Positions 1-7,553 of a DNA stretch of 16,211 bases are shown piece after piece. The DNA comes from CAYLOP01 sp964385305 (GTDB lineage Bacteria; Chloroflexota; Anaerolineae; Anaerolineales; E44-bin32): positions 1 through 16,211 of the forward strand of contig CAYLOP010000062.1 in the NCBI GenBank assembly GCA_964385305.1. Direction: 5' to 3'. The position numbers and the translations under genes were made by a program. How positions within the stretch are numbered: position 1 is the stretch's first letter; every line of letters starts with the position of its first letter. The notes below the pieces were generated by a model. The model was not told where the DNA came from, made no database searches, and was given only the letters and a program-made list of their open reading frames with translations.

Positions 1-878
1 ATGGTACGATGTTCGGTTTCCCCATCAGCCAATCCGCAGAGGTGATCTTCTACAACCATACCTGGGGTCAGGAGCTTGGGTTTGATGCACCGCCAACGAC
101 TCCGGCGGAGTTCAAGGAACAGGCTTGCGCCGCCGCAGCAGCCAACGCTGACGATGACGATCCGGACAACGATGGCACAGGCGGTTTTGTGCTCTATGCG
201 GGGGCTTCTCAGCTCAGCGCCTGGGTCTTTGCCTATGATGGCTATCATCTGACCGCGGATGGATCCGCCTACGACTTTGCGACACCGGCATGGCAGGCCA
301 TGGCCGAATTCCTCAAGGACTTGTGGGATGAGGGCTGCGCCTTCTCAGTTGATGGCTACCCCAATCCTGAGTTCGCCACCCGCAAGGCTCTCATGGTCAA
401 CAGCTCGAGCGTCGGTATCCCTTACCAACTTGCGGCTTTCGAGGATGCGGGAACCACGGATGCGTGGGGCTTCATGCCCTTCGTGGGTGATGCTGGGCAG
501 GCTGTTGACTCCTATCTGCAGACCGTCGGCATGGTCCGAAGCACGCCAGAGCGAGAATTGGCGACCTGGTTGTTCCTGAAGTGGTTCGTTGCTCCCGAGC
601 AGCAGGCGAAGTGGATCGAGGCTTCGGCTTACTATCCAACCCGAGCCAGCACAATCCCGTTGCTGGCCGCCTATGCCACAGAGCATCCACAGTGGGGCTC
701 CGGTCTCGAATTGGTTGCCTTGGGGAAAGTTGAACCGGCGATCGCGTCCTGGTCTTCGGTACGCCGCCTGGTCCAAGCAACCTTTGCAAACATCCTCCAG
801 GGCACACCGGATCAAATCCCGGGTCTCCTGACGGAACTCAATGAAGCTGCTGCAGAAGCCAAGGCGGAGATGGAATAG
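1..878 (+). CDS. ABC transporter extracellular solute-binding protein, family 1 (5' partial)
   Basis: This is the C-terminal part (about 290 residues) of a periplasmic or lipoprotein substrate-binding protein that would deliver a sugar or similar solute to an ABC importer. The reading frame is open to the first base of the window, and the visible Met at base 9 lies inside the conserved 'GFPISQSAEVIFYN' hinge region. The true start, with its signal peptide, is therefore upstream. Family-1 signatures follow: 'NHTWGQELGF', a Trp/Tyr-rich binding region around 'SAWVFAYDGYHL', 'GIPYQLAAFED' and the late helix 'ATWLFLKWFVAPEQQAKW'. An acidic DPDNDG segment (bases about 150-176) resembles a calcium-binding loop. 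The gene ends with TAG at 876-878, followed by a strong terminator, so it is the last gene of its transcript. The permease genes are not in the window. The substrate cannot be deduced. Confidence 0.9.
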   Translation, partial: GTMFGFPISQSAEVIFYNHTWGQELGFDAPPTTPAEFKEQACAAAAANADDDDPDNDGTGGFVLYAGASQLSAWVFAYDGYHLTADGSAYDFATPAWQAMAEFLKDLWDEGCAFSVDGYPNPEFATRKALMVNSSSVGIPYQLAAFEDAGTTDAWGFMPFVGDAGQAVDSYLQTVGMVRSTPERELATWLFLKWFVAPEQQAKWIEASAYYPTRASTIPLLAAYATEHPQWGSGLELVALGKVEPAIASWSSVRRLVQATFANILQGTPDQIPGLLTELNEAAAEAKAEME

Positions 879-897
879 TCTCCTATCTCCAACGAAG

Positions 898-935
898 AGC
901 GGGTTGTGGTTGATCCACAACCCGCTTTTTCTTTT
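898..935 (+). terminator. Rho-independent terminator of the solute-binding protein gene
   Basis: A perfect 12-bp stem (AGCGGGTTGTGG at 898-909 paired with 915-926) with a 5-nt loop is followed by the T-rich run TTTTTCTTTT. It lies 19 bp after the solute-binding protein stop codon and faces the convergent nuclease gene. The A residues before the stem are few, so it is best read as acting on plus-strand transcription. Confidence 0.93.
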
Positions 936-997
936 ATGGGAGAGGCTTGCCATTTCCTGGAACCTGGCCTGGAAAATGAAGAACGGATTTCCGAATG

Positions 998-3900
998 CTA
1001 GGGCAGTAGTGAAAATGTCGCCACGACCGGATCATGATCCGATGCGTGCATCGGCGAGGGATCACCGGATATGGGTGGAGGATAATCAGCATTAACATGC
1101 AGCACTTCCACCCTGCGAAGCAAATCCTGCAGGGATGTCGTCACGAGGATATGATCAAGGGTCTGCGAGATCCCCTGGTAGTTATATGTGTAGCGCTCAC
1201 TTAGCGGCAGGTCCTCAAACACATGGCGCATCCCTGCATCGAGCAAGGTTTGTATAGGCAGCGAGTCGAAGTAGGAGTTTAAATCCCCGACCACGGCGAT
1301 GAAGGCACCAGGTTCCTCCGCCAGGATATCCTCCACAAGATGTGCGTTCCATGCCGCCTGCGCCGTCCTGCGAGGCTCTGTCGCCATTTCACCTCCGGAC
1401 ATGGAGGTGAAATGATTATTGAGTACATACACGATGATCGGACCTGCTGTAGATTCAACTTCAACTCGGATTTGCAGGGGAGGCCGGCTGGTCAAACCCT
1501 CCGGCGCGGGAAGCGCTAGTACCTCTGTGACCTCGGCCATATCACCACGCACGAGGTAGCCCACGTCAATGCCGCGGCTATCGGTCCCTTCAATAAGATA
1601 TGCCTCGTACGCGAAGGCTTTCAGAGCCTCGAGCGCCGCCAAATCCTCCAGAATTCCGATATTCTCGACCTCCTGCAAGCCTACTATCGTCGGCACGCCT
1701 GCCGCCAGGATCGTGTTGGCCACTTTGGTCAGGTCCAACTCATAAGCTGGCCGCCGCAGGATCGGCAGATCGGCGGGATGAGGGTCGAGAATGTCAAAGA
1801 GATCCTCAACGTTCCACGTCATGATGCTGAATTCATCCGTCCCGTTTGGGGTCAGGGCTGGCAGCCCGGAGCCGTGGCTCACAATTGTGGGGTCGGATGT
1901 GGGTTCGATCTTGTAACGGCCAAACGTGAACGCCAGCGGACCTTCGAGCCCTGTGACCTCGTCGCCCGTTGCGACGACGTAGGGTAAACCAGAACGATCG
2001 AAGTGAACGACATCCGAACCATCATCCACCGTGATCAGCATCCCGGCAGGGTCTTCACGCCAAAGACGGTCTACACCATGGTACGGTAAAACCAACGAGT
2101 ACTCCCCGTACTTCGTCGTCGGAGACACCGCCAATGCCGGCCCTGGCACCGCCACCAGCGCCCCTTCCATAGCTTCGTAATATGCGGCTGCATCCTCACT
2201 GTCTACAGGGGGGTCTAATACGATTGGGGATGGCAGGGCATTCCCACCGCTGAGCACCTGCAAATCCATTGGATCCTGGACTTGCAGCAACGTTTGCTCA
2301 GACAGCTCTCGCACCTGTCCAGACACCTCTACCATATCGCCGATCTCAATTTCCAAGGCCATCTCTTCCGGGAAAGCTATAAAAAGACCGGCTGATGTCG
2401 TTGGGTTCTCATCGGTGATGGTTTCCTGGACCCACAGCCCACCCAGATCTGGGAAAACACCCGTGACAACCCCAGACGTAGTGACCTGTTTGAGTTTGTA
2501 AGCCGACTGAGGACCCGAACCCTGGATTGCCCAGATGGGGACACCCGTATCCACGAACACCCTCACAGCAGGCCCCATGGCCGGTTCAGGCCATTCGGCG
2601 GCCGTAGCACCATAGTCTTCAAAAGCGAGTTGCCCGCTGGACAGGGCGGTGAGTTGGACCCGTACACCCACGCTGGCACCACCGCTCTCAAGTCGGGGCA
2701 CAGACCAAACGATGTTCTCCCCCTCCACAGCCCCACCGTCAAGTACAGCATCTAAATGGACGCCGTCGCTCGGTGTGGGGAGCCACAAACGCAAGTCCGT
2801 GAGCGGATTCTCGGTGTGATTGGAGGCGGTGAGCGTCAAGGTGAAGGAATCACTGGTGTTCACAGCGCTCGGCGCGTCCAACTCAAGATGCAAAACGGGC
2901 GGAAAAACCTCGGAAATATCGTCTTGGAGCCGAGGGTTCATGATCAGTAGGGCATCGCTCACCTCAAGAATCCCCGTCGCACGATACCGCCGCCCAACCT
3001 CCAAGGGTTCGACGAGCATTTCCGTCAGCTTGTCGATATATAGTGAGAGCAGCTGCCCACCCTCGTCGACCAGGTCCATCTCGTAGCTGTAACTGAACTC
3101 CTCAATGCGTGTTGCCGTGCCTTCCACCTGGATCAACCGTCCTGGAAGGGTCTCAGGATCGTTCACCGCCTGGTGGAGACTTATCACTATAGGCACTGGT
3201 GAGCTACCATCCGAGGGCGGCGCAAGCACCTCGACATCCTGCGGCATCGCCGGCACGATCTCGACCGCGCCTCGATAGAGAGCGATCTCTCCTTCCACGC
3301 GCACCCTCGCGCCGATGGGCACCTCCACTTCACCCGCGCCGCCTGGCACGTACACCTGCACACCGCCTGTACCATCCTCCAGGTAGAACTTGGTTCCGGA
3401 GGACCCGGCATAGAACCCGCCAGTGTACATGGTTGCCATGGCATCAACGATCACACTCTCCCCCACCATGCCGCGTGCTACATGGACAGGCAAGGATCCG
3501 CCTTCAACGGGCGTACGTAGCGGACCTCCAAACCGGATGTATTCCTGGCTCGTGATCGCGGCATAGTAGTTGTTTATCCGTATGGTCAGGTAAGCCCAGG
3601 GAGCCTTCACCTCAACCTGCGCGACCATCACGTCACCCGGCTGGATCTCCGCAAGCGCCCAGGTAACCCTCCCCCCAACCGATTTGAGATCCGAGGAAAG
3701 AGAAATCACCTCGAGCGTCTCTGGGATTGGCAGTTCCACGTCGATACCTTTTACAATCTTCTCCATTGGATTGGTGACTGTGAGCGTATAGGTGAAAGCC
3801 TCACCTGGCTGGACGCTTGGGGGTCCGCTGATCTCTACGGTAACAAGATCCAATCTACGCGGCGTGACCGGGCTGCCGCTGTTCTCCGGCGCCGGTGCTG

Positions 3901-4471
3901 GTTGAAGGCGAAAATCAGCAGCGGTATCATCTGTGTCGATCGTGCTCCCATCTTCGCCTCCAGGGAGCCGCTCAAGGGATTGCCCGTTCAATAACACCGA
4001 TGCAGGATCACCTTCGGTGAAGGCGGCCGGGGCATTGCCCCATGCCAGCGCATCGGCTCTTGTGCCGTCGGGAGAGCGCAATTCTAATCCGCCCCCCGAT
4101 GTGTTCAACGCTTGTGTGAAGGTCACGTCGGGGACGATTCCCAAGTCTTGATCCACCTGACCCAACAGGTAATGACCATGTGGAGGAATGAGTGAAAGCT
4201 CCTGCCAATCTATGACGGCGAGGCTTTCCTCACTGGTCGCTAGGCGATACCACAACGACCAGCCTTGAAGGTCTAACGCGGTTGAGCCGGCGTTGTATAG
4301 TTCGATGAATTCATATTGATTATTGCCTTCCACCCCGGCCAACACCTCACTGATCACAATGCGAGGTTCAACCGCGGGGGTGGGCATGGCTGTCTGCGGC
4401 GGTGCAGCCGTGCAATGCGTGCTGAGGAATCCCAGGATCAACAATGTCGTGATGATGGCTGTCTTTTTCAT
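998..4471 (-). CDS. Exported lamin-tail / DUF11 / OB-fold / endonuclease-exonuclease-phosphatase protein
   Basis: This is a 1157-residue secreted modular protein. Residues 1-20 form a signal peptide (KK, then a hydrophobic stretch), with Cys20 in a lipobox-like 'LSTHC' whose -1 His is atypical. A lamin-tail domain spans about 35-195 ('EFIELYNAGSTALDLQGWSL'). DUF11-like beta domains lie at about 208-300 and 526-640, and OB-fold-like modules at about 335-415, 427-520 and 660-740. An EEP hydrolase domain covers 881-1157. Visible EEP residues are Asn887 (MTWNVED), Glu934 (LQEVEN), His1020 (NNHF), Asp1063/Asn1065 (GDLNS) and Asp1145-His1146 (SDHDP). Together they are a complete Mg-dependent phosphodiesterase set. 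The closest known architecture is the ExeM/NucH type of extracellular nuclease, so extracellular DNA degradation for phosphate or carbon is a reasonable inference. The ATG at 4469-4471 has AGAGG four bases upstream. The gene converges on the solute-binding protein gene and is monocistronic. Confidence 0.88.
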   Translation of the reverse strand: MKKTAIITTLLILGFLSTHCTAAPPQTAMPTPAVEPRIVISEVLAGVEGNNQYEFIELYNAGSTALDLQGWSLWYRLATSEESLAVIDWQELSLIPPHGHYLLGQVDQDLGIVPDVTFTQALNTSGGGLELRSPDGTRADALAWGNAPAAFTEGDPASVLLNGQSLERLPGGEDGSTIDTDDTAADFRLQPAPAPENSGSPVTPRRLDLVTVEISGPPSVQPGEAFTYTLTVTNPMEKIVKGIDVELPIPETLEVISLSSDLKSVGGRVTWALAEIQPGDVMVAQVEVKAPWAYLTIRINNYYAAITSQEYIRFGGPLRTPVEGGSLPVHVARGMVGESVIVDAMATMYTGGFYAGSSGTKFYLEDGTGGVQVYVPGGAGEVEVPIGARVRVEGEIALYRGAVEIVPAMPQDVEVLAPPSDGSSPVPIVISLHQAVNDPETLPGRLIQVEGTATRIEEFSYSYEMDLVDEGGQLLSLYIDKLTEMLVEPLEVGRRYRATGILEVSDALLIMNPRLQDDISEVFPPVLHLELDAPSAVNTSDSFTLTLTASNHTENPLTDLRLWLPTPSDGVHLDAVLDGGAVEGENIVWSVPRLESGGASVGVRVQLTALSSGQLAFEDYGATAAEWPEPAMGPAVRVFVDTGVPIWAIQGSGPQSAYKLKQVTTSGVVTGVFPDLGGLWVQETITDENPTTSAGLFIAFPEEMALEIEIGDMVEVSGQVRELSEQTLLQVQDPMDLQVLSGGNALPSPIVLDPPVDSEDAAAYYEAMEGALVAVPGPALAVSPTTKYGEYSLVLPYHGVDRLWREDPAGMLITVDDGSDVVHFDRSGLPYVVATGDEVTGLEGPLAFTFGRYKIEPTSDPTIVSHGSGLPALTPNGTDEFSIMTWNVEDLFDILDPHPADLPILRRPAYELDLTKVANTILAAGVPTIVGLQEVENIGILEDLAALEALKAFAYEAYLIEGTDSRGIDVGYLVRGDMAEVTEVLALPAPEGLTSRPPLQIRVEVESTAGPIIVYVLNNHFTSMSGGEMATEPRRTAQAAWNAHLVEDILAEEPGAFIAVVGDLNSYFDSLPIQTLLDAGMRHVFEDLPLSERYTYNYQGISQTLDHILVTTSLQDLLRRVEVLHVNADYPPPISGDPSPMHASDHDPVVATFSLLP

Positions 4472-4588
4472 GTCGCCTCTTGATAAACACCCAGAGCGTC
4501 TGCGTCCTCGGCGGACTTTTAGATTTCCCAGTCGCCGTGACTTTGATACACTTTAACTATAACTTATCTTATTGGAGTCGGGTGATTC
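4472..4588. promoter_or_regulatory. Divergent intergenic region between nuclease and DHH genes
   Basis: This 117-bp spacer separates two divergent start codons, so it must hold both promoters. The best plus-strand candidate is TATAAC at 4558-4563 (5 of 6 bases of the -10 consensus). It sits in an AT-rich stretch with no clear -35 at the expected distance and would give a leader of about 20 nt. A GGAG at 4574-4577 lies 11 bp before the DHH ATG. No convincing minus-strand -10/-35 pair is visible. Confidence 0.35.
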
Positions 4589-5482
4589 ATGACCCTAAAT
4601 CCGAGTATTCCCCACCAAACCGATTTTTGCCTCTACCACAACGACATGGACGGTCGTTGTGCGGCCGCGGTTGTACGTCGCGCACTGGGGCCGGATGTAC
4701 AGCTTCACGCCACGGATTACGGTGAGAACCTGCCTTGGGAGATCATTGAAAGGTCTCGCCGAGTTGTGGTAGTTGATTTTTCACTTCCCCTTGAGGACAT
4801 GCAACGGATTCGGGATCATGCCGATCTCATCTGGATCGACCATCACAAAACTGCCATAGCGCAATTGTCATCCCTAGAGGAAATATCTGGCATTCGAAAT
4901 ATCGGAGAAGCCGCTTGCGTTCTGACATGGAAGTACTTCTTCCCCGATCTCCCGGTGCCACAGGCTGTCCAATACATCGGAGACCGAGACATCTGGCGCT
5001 TTGCCTATGAACAAACGAAACCCTTCAGTGAAGGTTTGTTCCAGGAGTACACCCACCCTGCAAACGACCAGATTTGGGGACCGCTCATGGAGGATAATCA
5101 GGACCTTATTCGAAAGCTGACCGAACGTGGGAAGATTCTTCTCGAAGCCCGCCTGCGTCGCCTGGAACTTATGATCCGGCATCACGCGTTCGAAATAACT
5201 TTCGAGGGTCATCGAGCCCTGGCTATCAACCAACGTGGCAGTGGCGATCTCGGAGAACTCATTCGACGCAAGGGTTATGAGATCGGCTATTGTTACTATG
5301 AAGAGCCGCGGAATGACCGGCTGGTAACCTTTGTGACCCTTTATTCAGACCAGGTCGATGTCTCGGCGGTCGCCGCCAAATTCGGCGGTGGCGGTCATGA
5401 AGGCGCGGCAGGATTTTCGTTTGAAAGATTGGGCAGTCCCTTCCCAGAAAACGCACAGGTGAGCTTACCTAAGAGCACCTAG
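4589..5482 (+). CDS. DHH/DHHA1-family phosphoesterase
   Basis: A 297-residue cytoplasmic metal-dependent phosphoesterase of the DHH superfamily, the group that includes nanoRNases, RecJ and cyclic-dinucleotide or pAp phosphatases. The N-terminal DHH domain shows motif I as HNDMDG (17-22), motif II as VVDFS (61-65) and the eponymous DHH at 84-86 ('WIDHHKT'). The C-terminal DHHA1 domain ends with the substrate-binding glycine motif GGGGHEGAAGF (266-276). Both ends look complete, and the length is near the roughly 300-350 usual for stand-alone members. The ATG has a GGAG 11 bp upstream. The substrate (oligoribonucleotide, pAp or dinucleotide) cannot be settled from sequence. The stop codon at 5480-5482 immediately abuts a formate dehydrogenase remnant, so a rearrangement joined unrelated DNA right behind this gene without visibly damaging it. 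Confidence 0.88.
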   Translation: MTLNPSIPHQTDFCLYHNDMDGRCAAAVVRRALGPDVQLHATDYGENLPWEIIERSRRVVVVDFSLPLEDMQRIRDHADLIWIDHHKTAIAQLSSLEEISGIRNIGEAACVLTWKYFFPDLPVPQAVQYIGDRDIWRFAYEQTKPFSEGLFQEYTHPANDQIWGPLMEDNQDLIRKLTERGKILLEARLRRLELMIRHHAFEITFEGHRALAINQRGSGDLGELIRRKGYEIGYCYYEEPRNDRLVTFVTLYSDQVDVSAVAAKFGGGGHEGAAGFSFERLGSPFPENAQVSLPKST

Positions 5483-6410
5483 GCTCGCACGGAAGGTTTC
5501 TCCGAATACATTGAATCGCTCAAAAGCCTCACGCCCGAGTGGGCAGAGGCGATCACCGGCGTCCCAGCCGAAGATATCCGTCAAGCTGCACGCATGTACG
5601 CAAGCACGCTGGCTGCGGCGGCCTATTGGGGCATGGGCATCAGCCAGAGCATACACGGCACAGACAACACGCTGGGAATCACCAACTTGGCGCTGATGTG
5701 CAACATATCGGCCGACCGGGCACTGGCTTGAACCCACTGCGCGGCCAGAACAACGTGCAGGGCTGATCCGACAGCAGCGGCCTTCCTAACGTCTTCACGG
5801 CCTACCAACGTGTCAACGATCCGAACGTGCGCATGCGATTTGCCGAGGCATACAGCGGCCCAACCTCAACCCGAAACCTGGGCTTACCGTCACCGAACTG
5901 ATCGATGGCGCCCTCGACGGCACGATCCGCGCCTTCTTTGTGATGGGCGAGGACCCCATGACCAGCGAGCCGAACCTGAGTCACGCACAGGCAGCGTTGG
6001 AGCGCCCTGACCTCATCATCTGCCAGGACATCTTCCGGAACATCACCGGCCGCATGGCGGACGTGATCCTACCCTCCTGCTCCTTCGCCGAGAAGGATGG
6101 CACCTTCACGAACTCCGACCGGCGCGTGCAGCGGATCCATAAAGCAATCGAACCCGTGGGCGAGAGCCGCACGGATTGGGAAATCCTGCGCGATCTGGCA
6201 CTGCGGTTGGAGAAACGGTTAGGGATCACACCATAGGCTGGCTGGGAATATATACATCCTTCTGAGATATGGGAGGAAATACGCCGGGTGACACCCGAGT
6301 TTACCGGCATCACATACGAACGTATGGAACGTGAAGGCTGCGTACACTGGCCCTGCCCCAGCCTCGACCACCCCGGAACGCCCTACCTCTTCGAGCGTGC
6401 TCACGGATGA
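5483..6410 (+). pseudogene. Formate dehydrogenase alpha subunit (molybdopterin oxidoreductase) remnant
   Basis: Joining three frames gives continuous similarity to the middle and C-terminal parts of an FdhA/FdhF-type catalytic subunit. Frame A (5483 to about 5712) reads 'TEGFSEYIESLKSLTPEWAE' and later 'YWGMGISQSIHGTDNTLGI'. Frame B (about 5713-5860) contains 'RPGTGLNPLRGQNNVQG' and 'LPNVFTAYQRVNDPNVRMRF'. Frame C (about 5859-6410) contains 'KPGLTVTELIDGALDGTIRA', 'VMGEDPM', 'MADVILPSCSFAEKDGTFTN' and 'SEIWEEIRRVTPEFTGITYE'. Lesions are frameshifts near 5710 and 5860, an in-frame TGA at 5764-5766, TAG at 6234-6236 and TGA at 6408-6410. The N-terminal Fe-S region, the region with the active-site Sec/Cys and the extreme C-terminus are all absent. 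No intact enzyme can be made. High residual similarity suggests recent decay. Assembly error is a less likely alternative, because both substitutions and indels are needed. Confidence 0.9.
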
Positions 6411-6758
6411 CCGTATCGACCCGCGCGCCAAGATCCCTGATTACAAGGTCTGCGCCGTTCGTCTACAAAGGACAACGCCGCCTGACGACGACCGCCCCGT
6501 CACCGACGTGCCGCTCGCCAAGCGCGGCGCTATCAAGGACCAGGCCAGACAGGTGCTCGGTAACTCTTTTCATTATTTGGCTCAACCTGTACGCTCCTAT
6601 GTGAAACGCCCCGCATACCTTCTGGAGTCATACGCTTCCAAGAGCGTTGCACGACATCTTTTCGGCATGGGGGATCGTTTTTCTGGCATGGCTGGTCAGC
6701 CCCCTTTTTAATCCGGAGGGCTGTTACATCCGTTTATCGCAATTCCCCCACCCTACTT
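6411..6758. other. Non-coding or unrecognised remnant between formate dehydrogenase scar and CoA-transferase
   Basis: No intact gene is visible in these 348 bp. A plus-strand frame reads 'DDRIDPRAKIPDYKVCAVRL' and then 'PVTDVPLAKRGAIKDQARQV' before becoming compositionally random. This looks coding-like, but I cannot match it to a family. It does not clearly continue the formate dehydrogenase C-terminus. It may be a second degraded gene fragment. A weak inverted repeat (AGCCC / GGGCT, about 6699-6723) lies next to a T5 run, but it is not a convincing terminator. Confidence 0.4.
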
Positions 6759-7550
6759 TCAACGCCCAAGCGCGATCCCCGCCGGATCGATCTCCTCCCG
6801 GAGTATCCTCAGATGCTCCGCTGTCGGTTCAGGGCTGATCTCCACGTTTTCTGGTATGAGGATATCGAAACCGCTGTTCTCGCGCACCTCCTCGATCGTG
6901 ACACCCGGATGCAGGGAGAACAGCCTCAGGCGTTTGGTACCCTCGTCGAACCCATACATGGCCAATTGGGTGATGACACGGTACGGCCCCGTGCCGGCCG
7001 CCAACCCGGCCCGCTCCCGTGCTCCGGGACCGTCCAGATATCCTGACGTCGTCAGAAAATCGACCCGTTCTACAAATGTGCGCGTGGACTGCGTGGCCAT
7101 AATCGTGATCAGTCGGTGGGAAAAAGAGGCCACGTCATTAGCCCCCCCGCTCCCAGGTAGACGCACTGTCGGATGCTCGTGCTCCCCGATCACGGTGGTG
7201 TTGATATTCCCATATTGATCCATCTGCGCCGCGCCCAGGAACCCATAGTCCACATACCCGGCCTGCGAGAGCGACATCAAGTCGTGCATACTCGAGGCCG
7301 CTACCCCCTGATGATATGTCCGAGATTCTCCTACCGAGGTCGGAAGTTCCGGCAATTGCGGCCCCATGCCGCCCGCCTCAAAGAGGATCAGCAATCCGGG
7401 TGCATGTGTACGTTGAGCCAGCATGGATGCCAGGATCGGCAAGCCCGTTCCCACGAACACCGACTTGCCATTCTCCAGCATACTAGCCCCCATGAAAGCG
7501 AGGTACTCTCGCAGATTGTATCGTTCGTCAAGAACACCTTGAATCGGCAT
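6759..7550 (-). CDS. CoA-transferase subunit B (GctB-like, family I)
   Basis: A 263-residue beta subunit of a family-I CoA-transferase. It works with the upstream alpha subunit to move CoA between an acyl-CoA and a carboxylic acid through a glutamyl-CoA thioester. The candidate catalytic glutamate is Glu58 in 'LLILFEAGGMGP', at the place equivalent to the beta-subunit Glu of glutaconate CoA-transferase. The conserved LPGSGGAND loop is at 131-139, with 'YGFLGAAQMDQYGNINTTVI' before it. Retention of the Glu argues against the related IpdB-type ring-opening hydrolases, which lack it. The ATG at 7548-7550 lies 3 bp after the alpha-subunit stop, so the two are translationally linked. The acid substrate (glutaconate, 3-oxoacid or other) cannot be read from the sequence. 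No beta-oxidation genes are in view. Confidence 0.9.
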   Translation of the reverse strand: MPIQGVLDERYNLREYLAFMGASMLENGKSVFVGTGLPILASMLAQRTHAPGLLILFEAGGMGPQLPELPTSVGESRTYHQGVAASSMHDLMSLSQAGYVDYGFLGAAQMDQYGNINTTVIGEHEHPTVRLPGSGGANDVASFSHRLITIMATQSTRTFVERVDFLTTSGYLDGPGARERAGLAAGTGPYRVITQLAMYGFDEGTKRLRLFSLHPGVTIEEVRENSGFDILIPENVEISPEPTAEHLRILREEIDPAGIALGR

Positions 7551-7553
7551 CGC

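Noticed and set aside
345..953. 202-codon minus-strand open frame opposite the solute-binding protein gene
   Set aside because: It is a shadow of a well-supported gene and begins inside the terminator region. No motif or ribosome site is seen.
5764..5766. In-frame TGA in a formate dehydrogenase reading frame, possible selenocysteine codon
   Set aside because: The Sec/Cys site of formate dehydrogenases is in the N-terminal part, which is missing here. This TGA falls in the 'GQNNVQG' region where Ala is usual, and other stops and frameshifts surround it.
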